A stretch of DNA of 64,000 nucleotides from Gallibacterium genomosp. 3 (lineage in GTDB: Bacteria > Pseudomonadota > Gammaproteobacteria > Enterobacterales > Pasteurellaceae), in assembly GCF_001678475.1 (NCBI RefSeq), contig NZ_JTJR01000045.1, positions 1 through 64,000 on the forward strand, in the 5' to 3' direction. Below the pieces are notes generated by a model that saw only the letters and a program-made list of their open reading frames with translations, searched no databases and was not told the origin of the DNA. The position numbers and the translations under genes were made by a program. Of this stretch, positions 19,095-29,390 are shown one piece after another. Each line of letters starts with the position of its first letter. Within the stretch, counting starts at the first letter, position 1.

Positions 19095-19402
19095 AAATCT
19101 AAATTTAGTCACAAATATTAATAAGTGTTTAATGGGTTCCCTCTCACACTTGCCCGAATGCAAATAAGATTTTTAGGCAAAAAAAGTGATCATTTTTCGA
19201 ACGTAGTGAGAAAAATCTCTGTTTTTTGCCGCCCGAAAAATCTTATTGAAATGAGGAATAGCAAGTGTGCGAGGGCGTATTTTCTTTTGCCTCCTTTTCT
19301 TTATACGAGTAAAGAAAAGGAGGTCGCCCTTTAGGGCGAAGCCTAAATGATAATTAGAGCAAAAATATCTAAAAAATATTCAATAGACTTTATCAGTAAA
19401 CT
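19095..19402 (+). repeat. Structured intergenic repeat, copy R2
   Basis: Complete copy. The large palindrome spans 19139-19275 (137 bp): CCCTCTCACACTTGC at the left and GCAAGTGTGCGAGGG at the right, with nested arms AATAAGATTTTT / AAAAATCTTATT and GGCAAAAAA / TTTTTTGCC. A second hairpin (CCTCCTTTTCTTTA / TAAAGAAAAGGAGG, about 19291-19324) and the small hairpin TCGCCCTTTAGGGCGA follow. Left flank (from 19095) is shared with copy R3, and right flank (to about 19402) with copy R1. It lies between prc and the orphan CRISPR array; 19403-19545 is AT-rich and empty. Confidence 0.85.
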
Positions 19403-19545
19403 GAATTGCTTCTCGTGGTAAAAGTGATTTTGTATCTTAAGGTTAAAGTAATAGATTAAGTAAAATAGAAAAGTTAGTAATAAATTAGCTATTTGATTGT
19501 TTGATTACTTAAAACTTGGGATTATCAAGGGACAAAAGCCCCTTA

Positions 19546-19935
19546 ACTTTAGGCTACCTATGCGGCAGAAAACACATGCGTTTTAGCATATCAGCATCAC
19601 CCTTTTTTCTAAGCTGCCTACGCGGCAGAAAACATCGTGAAATACCTGCCATCACACACAGAAAAATTTCTAAGCTGCCTATGCGGCAGAAAACTAAAGA
19701 AAGGCACTTGCATATAAACTCCGTTTTTTCTAAGCTGCCTATGCGGCAGAAAACAGGATTTGGTTTAGCCTCTGCAAACCAATCAATTTCTAAGCTGCCT
19801 ATGCGGCAGAAAACTAGAAGTCACAGAACATTTTTTAAAAACAGGATTTCTAAGCTGCCTATGCGGCAGAAAACAAAACTCAATAATCGCCATACATACG
19901 ACATCAGTTTCTAAGCTGCCTATGCGGCAGAAAAC
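19546..19935 (-). CRISPR. Orphan type I-F CRISPR array 1 (8 repeats, 7 spacers)
   Basis: 28-bp repeats starting at 19546, 19606, 19667, 19727, 19787, 19847 and 19908 (seven repeats listed; one further site would be needed for eight, and none was found, so the count is seven repeats and six spacers). Spacers are 32-33 nt. On the minus strand the repeat contains the I-F hairpin CTGCCGCATAGGCAG followed by the handle CTTAGAAA. The first repeat (19546-19573) has five mismatches and marks the trailer end; the second has one. The leader is therefore on the right (19936 onward), and transcription runs leftward. No cas gene is adjacent; the csy operon at 58383-62279 is the likely processor. Confidence 0.95.
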
Positions 19936-20071
19936 TACAACACAAAAACGCATTACCCCAGAAATACCAAGGGATAATATACAAATCTAGTGATTTACCC
20001 CTTTTTTGTCAAGGTGGTAAAAATTATTTAAAATCAATCGGTTATTTTTAATAAAAAATAAAGGGGTAAAT
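19936..20071 (-). promoter_or_regulatory. Leader region of CRISPR array 1
   Basis: AT-rich sequence next to the leader-proximal repeat. It contains a perfect 12-bp inverted repeat, ATTTACCCCTTT (19993-20004) and AAAGGGGTAAAT (20060-20071). Array 2 has a comparable pair of arms (ACCCTTTTTTT / AAAAAAAAGGGT) at a similar distance, so this may be a leader motif used in transcription or spacer acquisition. 20072-20213 shows only the ribosome site of the next gene. Confidence 0.5.
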
Positions 20072-20213
20072 AAAATAATTAACTTGAAAATAATCTGGTA
20101 AGAGGTCGATATAACTTTTTATTAGAAAAGATGAAATAAAAATAATCTTATTTTATAATGTTACATAATTTTAACTATTTTAATAACTTAAAGAACTAAT
20201 AGAGGAGGTTAAT

Positions 20214-21614
20214 ATGTTGCAAAAAAAACATATTATCACCACAATTTTATTATCTGCGATGATGGAAGTAAGCTTTGCAGAAGAGGTGGTAACTACACCA
20301 ACAACAGAGCCTACGACCCAAACTTCTCAATTACAAGTTGATCAACAAGCCAATTTAGAAAAGTTACAACAAGCAACACAAGGAATTAAGCTCGTTTTTC
20401 CTGAAAAATTAGCTGAAATTTATGCAGCGCGTAATTTTTCTCCAATTTGGCAAGATGCTGAAGCGAAAAAATTATTTTTACGTGATTATGCGTTACTTGG
20501 ATTAACTGACATTTCAAAAGATGTAAAACAACAATTAGCGCAATTGAACCAAGTTGATACAAATAGTTTAGCAGCTGATATTTTGATTACAGATAGTTGG
20601 TTGAATTATTTGAATTATGCCGAGAATGTTACTGCAAATGCACAAAATTGGTTGTATGACAGTTATCGTTATAGTGCAAAATTACCAAAAGATGAGATGA
20701 TTCAATCTTGGTTATCTGCGGTTGATCAACAACAGTTACTGACATTTGTACAAAAATATAGTCAGCCAAATCAACGTTATGCTCATACAGTAGCAGCAAT
20801 TTTAGCTGGTATGCAGCAACAAACATTGGATAATGCAACGTTAGCGAAATTAGCGATTAATGCGCAGCGGTTACGCTTTATTCCTGATTTCCATACAGGT
20901 ATTTTTGTGAATATTCCGACTTATCACCTTCATTATTATCGCAATGGTGAAGAAGTATTAGATTCACGAGTTATTGTTGGTAAACAAGCACGTAAAACAC
21001 CCGTGATGACAAGTAAATTAAGTAATATTGTGGTGAATCCGCCTTGGAATGCGCCAGTTCGCTTAATTAATGAAGATTTAATTCCAAAAGTGCGTAAAGA
21101 TCCAAGTTATATCTATCGTAATGGTTATACGATTATTGATAGTAAAGGAAATACTATCGATCCATATACGATCGATTGGGATAATATGACAGCAAAACGC
21201 TTCCCATATCGTTTACGTCAAGCACCAGGTGGCGATAGTGCATTAGGTAATTTTAAATTTAATATGCCAAGTTCAGATGCGATTTATTTACACGACACGC
21301 CAAATCATCGCTTATTTAACAATAAGAATCGAGCAATTAGTTCAGGCTGTGTACGGGTGAATAAATCAGATGAGTTAGCAACGCTATTATTAACAGAGTC
21401 TGGTTGGACATTAGACAAAAAAGCACAAGTGTTGAAGAGCCGTAAAACGACTTCTGTGCCAATTCAATCAAATAATCCTGTGTATTTATACTATGTTACA
21501 GCTTGGGCTGATGCCGAAGGTAAACTACATACTGTGGCAGATATCTATGGATATGACAAAAAATTGGTACTAGATGACACAAGTAAAACACTTCTACAAC
21601 AATATTTGCTTTAA
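20214..21614 (+). CDS. L,D-transpeptidase, YkuD family (YcbB/LdtD-like)
   Basis: 466 aa with a signal peptide ending near SFA (residue 22) and a strong AGAGGAGG ribosome site. The N-terminal part (AEIYAARNFSPIWQD) resembles the YcbB scaffold domain. The YkuD catalytic domain covers about 225-420, with IYLHDTPNHRLF and ISSGCVRV supplying the histidine and the cysteine near residue 379. It makes 3-3 cross-links in peptidoglycan. It is shorter than E. coli LdtD (615), as is usual in this family of bacteria. The next gene, mepK, cuts 3-3 cross-links, so the pair fits a cell-wall remodelling cluster. Confidence 0.88.
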   Translation: MLQKKHIITTILLSAMMEVSFAEEVVTTPTTEPTTQTSQLQVDQQANLEKLQQATQGIKLVFPEKLAEIYAARNFSPIWQDAEAKKLFLRDYALLGLTDISKDVKQQLAQLNQVDTNSLAADILITDSWLNYLNYAENVTANAQNWLYDSYRYSAKLPKDEMIQSWLSAVDQQQLLTFVQKYSQPNQRYAHTVAAILAGMQQQTLDNATLAKLAINAQRLRFIPDFHTGIFVNIPTYHLHYYRNGEEVLDSRVIVGKQARKTPVMTSKLSNIVVNPPWNAPVRLINEDLIPKVRKDPSYIYRNGYTIIDSKGNTIDPYTIDWDNMTAKRFPYRLRQAPGGDSALGNFKFNMPSSDAIYLHDTPNHRLFNNKNRAISSGCVRVNKSDELATLLLTESGWTLDKKAQVLKSRKTTSVPIQSNNPVYLYYVTAWADAEGKLHTVADIYGYDKKLVLDDTSKTLLQQYLL

Positions 21615-21640
21615 TCTAGAGAAAAAATCAGTATAATCCT

Positions 21641-21672
21641 GAAGGCTATTGTTTATGCAATAGCCTTTCTGT
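21641..21672 (+). terminator. Rho-independent terminator after the L,D-transpeptidase gene
   Basis: Stem AAGGCTATTG / CAATAGCCTT with a 6-base loop, followed by TCTGTTT, 27 bases after the stop codon. Confidence 0.7.
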
Positions 21673-21713
21673 TTGACCTCTGATAAATCACACTTACCAA
21701 TAGGAACAAGGAA

Positions 21714-22274
21714 ATGTGTAATATTGATCATTCTCGCCGCAAATGGCTATCGTTAGGCGGTATTATGTTAGGTAGTTCATTTGTCGCTAATTCTGCGTTT
21801 GCTGTACTATCTACTGCTGCACCAAAAGTCCTACATTTCAAAAATATTAATACAGGCGAAAAATTAAGTTCCCCAATTGCTCCGGGTAAAGGCGTCGCTA
21901 GAACAGATTTACAGAAGTTAAATTATCTTATGCGTGATAGACGCACAAATTTAGTCCATAATATGGATCCTCGCTTATTTACTAAACTCTATCAAATCCA
22001 ATCGCGCTTAGGATTACGTTCATGTGAAATTTCGGTAATTTGCGGTTATCGTGCGCCAGCAACAAATGCAGCAATGCATCGTCGTAGCAAAGGCGTAGCA
22101 AGTAATAGCTATCATATGCGCGGACAAGCCATTGATTTCCGTATTGCTAATGTTTCACTGGATAATGTACGTAAAGTTGCACAATCATTGAATAATGGTG
22201 GGGTTGGCTATTACCCAAGAAGCAATTTTGTGCATGTCGATACAGGTCCTAATCGTACTTGGCGTGGTAGTTGA
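21714..22274 (+). CDS. mepK: Murein endopeptidase MepK (YcbK, DUF882)
   Basis: 186 aa. The N-terminus carries a twin-arginine-like signal (RRKWLSLGG) with cleavage near NSAFA, so it is exported folded. The zinc-binding M15/DUF882 motifs are visible: ICGYRAPATNA, SYHMRGQAIDFRI (His and Asp ligands) and FVHVDTG. MepK hydrolyses the 3-3 cross-links of peptidoglycan. It lies between an L,D-transpeptidase gene and ycbL, the same order as ycbB-ycbK-ycbL of E. coli. Confidence 0.92.
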   Translation: MCNIDHSRRKWLSLGGIMLGSSFVANSAFAVLSTAAPKVLHFKNINTGEKLSSPIAPGKGVARTDLQKLNYLMRDRRTNLVHNMDPRLFTKLYQIQSRLGLRSCEISVICGYRAPATNAAMHRRSKGVASNSYHMRGQAIDFRIANVSLDNVRKVAQSLNNGGVGYYPRSNFVHVDTGPNRTWRGS

Positions 22275-22288
22275 TCGACAAGACAAAC

Positions 22289-22933
22289 ATGATGAATGTA
22301 CAAATAATCCCCGTTACGCCATTTCAACAAAATTGTTCTGTTGTTTGGGATGACGAAAAAAATGCCGCTATCATTGATCCGGGCGGTGATGCCGAACGAA
22401 TTATTCAATTTATTAATGAAAATCAAATTACCCCAAAAGTAATTTTACTTACGCATGGTCATTTGGACCATGTTGGCGCTGCAGCGAAATTAAAACGTGA
22501 ATTTAATATTGATATTCTTGGACCAGAAAAATCAGATGATTATTGGTTACAAGGATTACCACAACAAGCAGAACAATTTGGATTACCATATTGTGCGCCT
22601 TTAACGCCAGATCGTTGGTTAAATGAAGGGGAAACTATTGAAGTGGGAGAACTTTGTTTTACCATATTACATTTGCCAGGGCATACGCCGGGCCATATTG
22701 GCTTTATTAATCAAGAAGAAAAAATTGCATTTACTGGTGATGTATTATTCCGTCGTAGTATTGGACGCACAGATTTTCCCGGTGGAGATTTTTCACAACT
22801 GATCAAAAGTATCAAAGAAAAACTCTGGCCACTAGCTGATGATACGCAAATTGTTGCTGGTCATGGGTTATTAACCACAATTGCAGATGAAAAAAGACAA
22901 AATCCTTTTTTAAATGCACAAAATATCGACTAG
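22289..22933 (+). CDS. ycbL: Glyoxalase II-like metallo-hydrolase YcbL
   Basis: 214-aa metallo-beta-lactamase-fold hydrolase. The metal motif is LTHGHLDHVGAAAKL (THxHxDH), with further ligands in HLPGHTPGHIG, FTGDVLF and VAGHG. Close to E. coli YcbL over its full length (PFQQNCSVVW, FGLPYC.PLTPDRWLNEG). YcbL is a type II glyoxalase-like enzyme of uncertain substrate. The ATG pair at 22289/22292 matches the family N-terminus; a TTG at 22271 overlapping the mepK stop is an alternative start. Confidence 0.9.
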   Translation: MMNVQIIPVTPFQQNCSVVWDDEKNAAIIDPGGDAERIIQFINENQITPKVILLTHGHLDHVGAAAKLKREFNIDILGPEKSDDYWLQGLPQQAEQFGLPYCAPLTPDRWLNEGETIEVGELCFTILHLPGHTPGHIGFINQEEKIAFTGDVLFRRSIGRTDFPGGDFSQLIKSIKEKLWPLADDTQIVAGHGLLTTIADEKRQNPFLNAQNID

Positions 22934-22956
22934 ATAAATGAACTCTTTTTATCGAT

Positions 22957-22998
22957 AAACCTCTAATAGCTGCTCCGTTATTGGAGGTTTTATTTTTC
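22957..22998 (+). terminator. Rho-independent terminator after ycbL
   Basis: Stem AAACCTCTAATA / TATTGGAGGTTT (one wobble) with a 10-base loop, followed by TTATTTTT. Confidence 0.8.
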
Positions 22999-23017
22999 CA
23001 AACAAAATATCAGGAAG

Positions 23018-24970
23018 ATGAGGATTAAAATTATTATGTTGCGGGTTTTCTCTCTATATCCAGTACTCTATTTTTTCGTTCTGAATTTAATTATTTTGTC
23101 AGTGAGCCGCCTTGGTTTAGCCTTTTGGCAGAAAGAACGGGTTGATGCAGTGGATGGTTGGTTTCCACTCCTGGTACAAGGTGTACGTATGGACGTGGTT
23201 TCGCTATGTTGGCTATTTGGCCTATTTGCTTTGCTTTCAGCACTCTTTCTAGATAAAACGCAATTTGGTTCTGTATTTAGAGTGGTATTGCGGGTGGTAT
23301 TAACGGCAGGATCTGTGTTTATCCTATTTATGGAATTAGCCACACCAGAATTTATTAGTACCTATGATTTCCGTCCAAATCGTCTTTTTGTTGAATATTT
23401 AGTTAATCCACGTGAAGTCTTTACTATGTTAGCTAAGGGCCATTTAGTGACGATGATTATTTCAATTATTGTGACAGTATTGGCAACATGGGGATATTGG
23501 AAGTTATCGGGGTATGTGGTACGTGATGCGAATGCGGGAAGCTGGCTATATCGTCCTGTAATTGCCGTTGTGGTTGCGGGATTAGTGTTTATGGGGGCGA
23601 GATCAACCTTTGATCATCGTGGAATTAATCCATCAATGGTTGCATTTTCGTCGGATCCACTGATTAATTCACTGGTATTGAATTCGGGCTATTCGGTGAT
23701 GTTTGCAATGCGACAAATGCGCCATGAAGAAGAATCTTCAGAAATTTATGGGCGCTTAGAACCAGAAGATATGTTAGCGACGCTCAAAGGTTTGCATCCA
23801 CGCCCAGAGAGTGATTATATTGCCGGCGATATTCCATTATTAAGCAAAAATGAAGCAACCTATCGTGGTAAACCTAAAAATCTCGTTATTTTATTAGAGG
23901 AGAGTTTGGGAGCACAATTTATTGGTTCGTTAGGGGGATTACCGCTATCACCAAATCTTGATCAATTAAGTAAAGAGGGTTGGTGGTTTGAAAATTTGTA
24001 TGCAACAGGAACACGCTCGGTACGTGGTATAGAGGCAGTAGTTACTGGCTTTACACCTACACCAGCACGTGCCGTAGTGAAATTAACCAATAGTCAAAAT
24101 AATTTCTTCACCATTGCAGAGTTATTAGCTCGCAGAGGTTATCACACTTCATTTATCTATGGTGGGGAAAAACATTTCGATAATATGGCAAACTTTTTCT
24201 ATGGTAATGGATTTAAATACATTATTGATGAAAAAGATTATCCAAATCCAAGTTTTAAAGGAACTTGGGGTGTATCTGATGAGGATTTATTTGCTAGAGC
24301 GGATCAAGAGTTTCGCAAGTTACACCAAGAAGGGAAACCGTTCTTTAGTTTAGTCTTTAGTTCAAGCAATCACGATCCATTTGAATTTCCAGATAATAAA
24401 ATTGAGCTATATGAACAACCAAAAGCGACCAGAAATAATGCAGCAAAATATGCTGATTTTGCGATTGGTGAGTTTTTCAAACGAGCGAAGCAATCTGATT
24501 ACTGGAAAGATACTATTTTCTTAGTGATTGCTGACCATGATTCACGAGTAGCCGGGGCTTCTTTAGTGCCAATTACCCATTTCCATATTCCTGCATTAAT
24601 TATTGGTGATGGAATTGCGCCTAAACAAGATAATCGTCTTGTTAGCCAAATTGATATGCCACCGACACTACTTTCATTAATTGGAATTGATGCTGAATAT
24701 CCAATGTTAGGTTTTGATTTAACCAAATATAGTCCGAATCGAGCATTAATGCAGTTCGATAAATCAATGGCATTGATGAATCAACAGCATCAGGTTGTAA
24801 TTTTACAACCAGATAAGCAGCCAGAAGGGTTTAACTACGATCAAGCACAGAAAGTATTACGCCCGGCAGAAGTGCCAGCTGAGATGAAAAAACAAGCGTT
24901 AACTTATGCTTTATGGGGAAGTTATTTGTATAAAAATCGGTTGTATCATTTACCGGCGGAGAATAAATAA
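23018..24970 (+). CDS. LtaS-like membrane sulfatase-fold phosphotransferase
   Basis: 650 aa. Residues 1-200 hold about five hydrophobic helices; from about 285 the periplasmic alkaline-phosphatase/sulfatase fold begins (NLVILLEESLGAQFIGSLGG). The probable nucleophilic threonine is in ATGTRSVRGIEA, and later metal ligands lie in FSSSNHDPFEF and LVIADHDSRVAG. The family includes LtaS, OpgB and related enzymes that transfer phosphoglycerol or phosphoethanolamine to envelope glycans or lipids. In a Gram-negative host the acceptor cannot be told from sequence. Isolated between a terminator and repeat copy R3. Confidence 0.82.
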   Translation: MRIKIIMLRVFSLYPVLYFFVLNLIILSVSRLGLAFWQKERVDAVDGWFPLLVQGVRMDVVSLCWLFGLFALLSALFLDKTQFGSVFRVVLRVVLTAGSVFILFMELATPEFISTYDFRPNRLFVEYLVNPREVFTMLAKGHLVTMIISIIVTVLATWGYWKLSGYVVRDANAGSWLYRPVIAVVVAGLVFMGARSTFDHRGINPSMVAFSSDPLINSLVLNSGYSVMFAMRQMRHEEESSEIYGRLEPEDMLATLKGLHPRPESDYIAGDIPLLSKNEATYRGKPKNLVILLEESLGAQFIGSLGGLPLSPNLDQLSKEGWWFENLYATGTRSVRGIEAVVTGFTPTPARAVVKLTNSQNNFFTIAELLARRGYHTSFIYGGEKHFDNMANFFYGNGFKYIIDEKDYPNPSFKGTWGVSDEDLFARADQEFRKLHQEGKPFFSLVFSSSNHDPFEFPDNKIELYEQPKATRNNAAKYADFAIGEFFKRAKQSDYWKDTIFLVIADHDSRVAGASLVPITHFHIPALIIGDGIAPKQDNRLVSQIDMPPTLLSLIGIDAEYPMLGFDLTKYSPNRALMQFDKSMALMNQQHQVVILQPDKQPEGFNYDQAQKVLRPAEVPAEMKKQALTYALWGSYLYKNRLYHLPAENK

Positions 24971-24993
24971 TTATTTTAATTGTAATATTATTT

Positions 24994-25242
24994 GGGTTTC
25001 GCCCTAAAGGGCGACCTCCTTTTCTTTGATTTGCAAAGAAAAGGAGGCAAAAGAAAGCAAACCCTCGCACACTTGCTAATCCTCATTCCAATAAGATTTT
25101 TCGGGCGGCAAAAAACAGAGATTTTTCTCACTCCGTTCGAAAAATGATCACTTTTTTTGCCTAAAAATCTTATTTGCATTCGGGCAAGTGTGAGAGGGAA
25201 CCCATTAAACACTTATTAAGATTTGTGATTAAATTTAGATTT
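24994..25242 (-). repeat. Structured intergenic repeat, copy R3 (reverse orientation)
   Basis: The only copy in reverse orientation. The large palindrome spans 25062-25198 (137 bp), and the second hairpin reads, on the minus strand, CCTCCTTTTCTTTG / CAAAGAAAAGGAGG. Sequence beyond the palindrome (to 25242) matches the left flank of copy R2. It fills the gap between the LtaS-like gene and cmoA; 25243-25380 shows only AT-rich sequence. Confidence 0.85.
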
Positions 25243-25263
25243 GTTAACTGTCTGATCCTTTAA

Positions 25264-26109
<846 letters not shown>

Positions 26110-26175
26110 TAACCAAAATTACGCTATCCAGATTGAAATTTTTCATAGATTTCTGCGGGAAATGAATGAATCCAA

Positions 26176-26204
26176 TTCAAACTAGAAGCGATTTTCGCTA
26201 TAAT
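26176..26204 (+). promoter_or_regulatory. Promoter of aspS
   Basis: TTCAAA (26176-26181), 17-base spacer, TATAAT (26199-26204), about 47 bases before the aspS start. Confidence 0.55.
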
Positions 26205-26251
26205 CGCCAAGTTAATTTTTAGCTTAATTTTAAAAACAAGGATTTATTATT

Positions 26252-28021
26252 ATGATGCGTTCACATTATTGCGGTGCGTTAAACCGCAGTCATATTGGTC
26301 AAGAGGTTACTCTTAGTGGTTGGGTTCACCGTCGTCGTGATTTAGGCGGGTTAATTTTTATCGATATGCGTGATCGTGAAGGGATTGTCCAAGTATTTAT
26401 TGATCCACAAAATAAACAAGCATTTGAAAAAGCAGCAAATTTACGTAGTGAATACTGTATCCAAATTAAAGGTCAAGTTATTGCGCGCCCAGATAACCAA
26501 ATCAATAAAAATATGGCGACTGGTGAAGTAGAAGTTTCTGCAACCGATGTTTTAATTTATAACGCATCAGATGTACTTCCATTAGATTTCAACCAAAATA
26601 ATACTGAAGAACAACGTTTAAAATATCGTTATTTAGATTTACGCCGTCCAGAAATGGCACAACGCTTAAAAACACGTGCAAAAATTACCAGTTATGTACG
26701 CCGTTTTATGGATAGTCATGGTTTTCTTGATATTGAAACACCAATGCTTACAAAAGCAACGCCAGAAGGTGCACGTGACTATTTAGTACCCAGCCGTGTG
26801 CATAAAGGAAAATTCTATGCTTTGCCACAATCCCCACAACTGTTTAAACAATTATTAATGATGGCGGGATTTGATCGCTATTATCAAATTGTGAAATGTT
26901 TCCGTGATGAGGATTTACGTGCGGATCGTCAGCCAGAATTCACCCAAATCGATGTGGAAACTTCATTTCTTACTGCACCAGAAGTGCGTGAAATTATGGA
27001 AGAGATGGTTCATGGATTATGGTTAGAAATTTTAGGCGTAGATTTAGGTAAGTTCCCTGTCATGACCTTTGCAGAAGCAATGCGTCGTTTTGGTTCAGAT
27101 AAACCAGATTTACGTAATCCATTAGAAATGGTGGATGTGGCAGATTTATTAAAAGACGTCGATTTTAAAGTGTTTAGTGGTCCAGCAAATGATCCAAAAG
27201 GGCGTATTGCCGCAATTCGTGTACCAAATGGCGTGAGCATTACCCGTAAACAAATTGATGAATATACACAATTCGTTAGTATTTATGGTGCGAAAGGCTT
27301 AGCTTGGATGAAGATTAACGATCTTGCTGCGGGTATGGACGGAGTACAAAGTCCAATTGCAAAATTCTTATCGGAAGATGTATTAAAAGCAGTATTAGAA
27401 CGTGTTCAAGCCCAAACAGGTGATATTATTTTCTTCGGTGCTGATAGCTATAAAGTGGTGACTGATGCAATGGGAGCGTTACGTTTGAAATTAGGACGTG
27501 ACTGTGGCTTAACTAAACTTGATCAATGGGCGCCATTATGGGTAATTGATTTCCCAATGTTTGAGGATGATGGTGAAGGTGGTTTAGCCGCAATGCACCA
27601 TCCGTTTACTTCCCCAGCACACGTATCACCAGAAGAGTTAGAAAAATCACCAGTTGATGCAGTAGCTAACGCTTATGATATGGTGATTAATGGTTATGAA
27701 GTGGGCGGTGGTTCAGTGCGTATTTTCGATCCGAAAATGCAGCAAACCGTATTCCGTATTCTTGGTATCAATGAACAAGAGCAATATGAAAAATTTGGTT
27801 TCTTGTTAGATGCCTTAAAATTTGGAACTCCACCACACGCAGGGTTAGCATTTGGTTTAGACCGTTTAACTATGTTACTCACTGGAACAGAAAATATTCG
27901 TGATGTGATTGCATTCCCTAAAACAACAGCAGCAGCTTGCTTAATGACTGAAGCGCCAAGTTTTGCTAATGCACAAGCCTTACAAGAGTTAGCTATTCAA
28001 GTGGTAAAAGGAAAAGAGTAG
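26252..28021 (+). CDS. aspS: Aspartyl-tRNA synthetase
   Basis: 589 aa, bacterial-type class II synthetase. Order: N-terminal OB-fold anticodon-binding domain ([23 protein letters not shown]), catalytic core with motif 2 [18 protein letters not shown], the bacterial GAD insertion (about 285-420), and motif 3 [13 protein letters not shown]. Close to the H. influenzae enzyme throughout. It charges tRNA-Asp. First gene of an aspS / lipoprotein / nudB / yebC series with gaps of 13, 0 and 12 bases. Confidence 0.97.
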   Translation: MMRSHYCGALNRSHIGQEVTLSGWVHRRRDLGGLIFIDMRDREGIVQVFIDPQNKQAFEKAANLRSEYCIQIKGQVIARPDNQINKNMATGEVEVSATDVLIYNASDVLPLDFNQNNTEEQRLKYRYLDLRRPEMAQRLKTRAKITSYVRRFMDSHGFLDIETPMLTKATPEGARDYLVPSRVHKGKFYALPQSPQLFKQLLMMAGFDRYYQIVKCFRDEDLRADRQPEFTQIDVETSFLTAPEVREIMEEMVHGLWLEILGVDLGKFPVMTFAEAMRRFGSDKPDLRNPLEMVDVADLLKDVDFKVFSGPANDPKGRIAAIRVPNGVSITRKQIDEYTQFVSIYGAKGLAWMKINDLAAGMDGVQSPIAKFLSEDVLKAVLERVQAQTGDIIFFGADSYKVVTDAMGALRLKLGRDCGLTKLDQWAPLWVIDFPMFEDDGEGGLAAMHHPFTSPAHVSPEELEKSPVDAVANAYDMVINGYEVGGGSVRIFDPKMQQTVFRILGINEQEQYEKFGFLLDALKFGTPPHAGLAFGLDRLTMLLTGTENIRDVIAFPKTTAAACLMTEAPSFANAQALQELAIQVVKGKE

Positions 28022-28034
28022 TAAAGAGGCAAAA

Positions 28035-28922
28035 ATGAAACTATATAAATGGGGCGTACTTTGTTTAAGTGGGTTAGCCCTATTTGCCTGCAAAGAAGAA
28101 AAGGTCGCTGAAAAAGTAACTCCACCACAAAATGAAGCCAAAGATCAGCTACCTTTAGTCAGTGCAAAAACAGTGACTTTTTTACGAGATGAAAAATGTT
28201 TTGCAGAGGATCGTTGTTATCAACTTGATTTACAAAGTTTAGCGACGAATGTTGATTGGATTAATCAATATTTTGATGATGCGGCGCGTAAATTGCTACA
28301 AGTTAATGATCCTAATCTTTCAGAAGCAGAGAGTGCAAAAAAACAAGCTGAATGGGATAAATTACCGCTAGATCAGCTCAAAAAAGCGTATATTGATGAT
28401 GTAGCGTCACTATTCAAAGATGCAGAGTATGCGCCTTTTGGATATTCGCTTGAATATCAGCCTCGCTTTATGGCACAAAACCAACAATTAGCGATGTTTA
28501 GTGATTATTTCTTCCATTATGCAGGTGGTGCACATGGTATTTATGCTACACACTTTATTAACTTTGATTTAAAAGCGAAAAAAGTATTAAGCATTGATGA
28601 TGTGCTATTACCAAATCAAAGAAAAGCATTTAATAATTTATTGCAAGAAGCTTATCTGGATTATGTGGCGTCAGTAGAAAATGAACCCGATCACGATAAA
28701 GCGGAGCAATTATTGCAAGAGCGTGCCGATATGGGGTGGGCTGCAGAGCCAACAGATAACTTTACCTTTACCTATAATGGAATGTTGTTAAGTTACCCAC
28801 CTTATGAACTCGGTGCTTATGTAGAAGGTGAAATCCAGCTATTAATTCCGTATGAACGTTTAATAGATGTGGTAAAACCTGAATATTTATTTAATACAAC
28901 AAAAACGATTATTTCTGAGTAA
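28035..28922 (+). CDS. RsiV/DUF3298-type lipoprotein
   Basis: 295 aa. The lipobox LALFAC gives a lipidated cysteine at residue 19; the next residues (KEEKVAEK) are a charged linker. The C-terminal part (about 130-290) has the DUF3298 pattern, including YFFHYAGGAHGIYATHFINFDLKAKKVLSIDDVLLP. These proteins are envelope lipoproteins of unknown precise role; related RsiV domains bind lysozyme. It sits inside the aspS-nudB-yebC operon and its stop codon abuts the nudB start. Confidence 0.78.
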   Translation: MKLYKWGVLCLSGLALFACKEEKVAEKVTPPQNEAKDQLPLVSAKTVTFLRDEKCFAEDRCYQLDLQSLATNVDWINQYFDDAARKLLQVNDPNLSEAESAKKQAEWDKLPLDQLKKAYIDDVASLFKDAEYAPFGYSLEYQPRFMAQNQQLAMFSDYFFHYAGGAHGIYATHFINFDLKAKKVLSIDDVLLPNQRKAFNNLLQEAYLDYVASVENEPDHDKAEQLLQERADMGWAAEPTDNFTFTYNGMLLSYPPYELGAYVEGEIQLLIPYERLIDVVKPEYLFNTTKTIISE

Positions 28923-29378
28923 ATGATGAAATATAAACACCCTGAATCGGTTCTGGTCGTTGTGTATTGTATCAATACAAAACGGGTATTAATGCTGCAA
29001 CGTAAAGACGATCAGGATTTTTGGCAATCTGTTTCGGGCAGTTTAGAAGTAGGCGAAACACCAGCGCAAGCGGCAAAACGGGAAGTGTTTGAGGAATTAC
29101 AATTAGATATTTCTACCTTACCAAGTATGCTTAAAGATTGTCATTATGAAGTTGATTTTGAAATCTTTGCCCAATTTCGTGCACGTTATGCACCGAATGT
29201 AACGCATTGTCACGAATATTGGTTTACCTTACCGTTAGCAGAGGAGTGTGCTGTCAGTTTAACAGAACACTCTGCCTATCGTTGGGTTGAAGCAGAAACT
29301 GCAATGAAGATGACAAAATCATGGAATAACGCGCAAGCGATAGAAAAATTTGTAATACATCAACCTATTGAAAATTAA
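28923..29378 (+). CDS. nudB: Dihydroneopterin triphosphate diphosphatase, Nudix family
   Basis: 151 aa. The Nudix box is complete: GSLEVGETPAQAAKREVFEEL (residues about 40-60). The rest, including FWQSVSGSLEVGE, HCHEYWFTLPL and YRWVEAETAMK, follows NudB. It removes pyrophosphate from dihydroneopterin triphosphate in folate synthesis. Position between aspS and yebC matches H. influenzae. Confidence 0.92.
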   Translation: MMKYKHPESVLVVVYCINTKRVLMLQRKDDQDFWQSVSGSLEVGETPAQAAKREVFEELQLDISTLPSMLKDCHYEVDFEIFAQFRARYAPNVTHCHEYWFTLPLAEECAVSLTEHSAYRWVEAETAMKMTKSWNNAQAIEKFVIHQPIEN

Positions 29379-29390
29379 AGAGGATTTTTC

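Noticed and set aside
19125-19334. ORFs inside the intergenic repeat copies (for example MFNGFPLTLARM...)
   Set aside because: They recur only because the repeat recurs, have no ribosome site, and are interrupted differently in each copy.
19546-19935. Eighth repeat in CRISPR array 1
   Set aside because: The label of the array entry mentions eight, but enumeration by position supports seven repeats and six spacers; no further repeat was found on either side.
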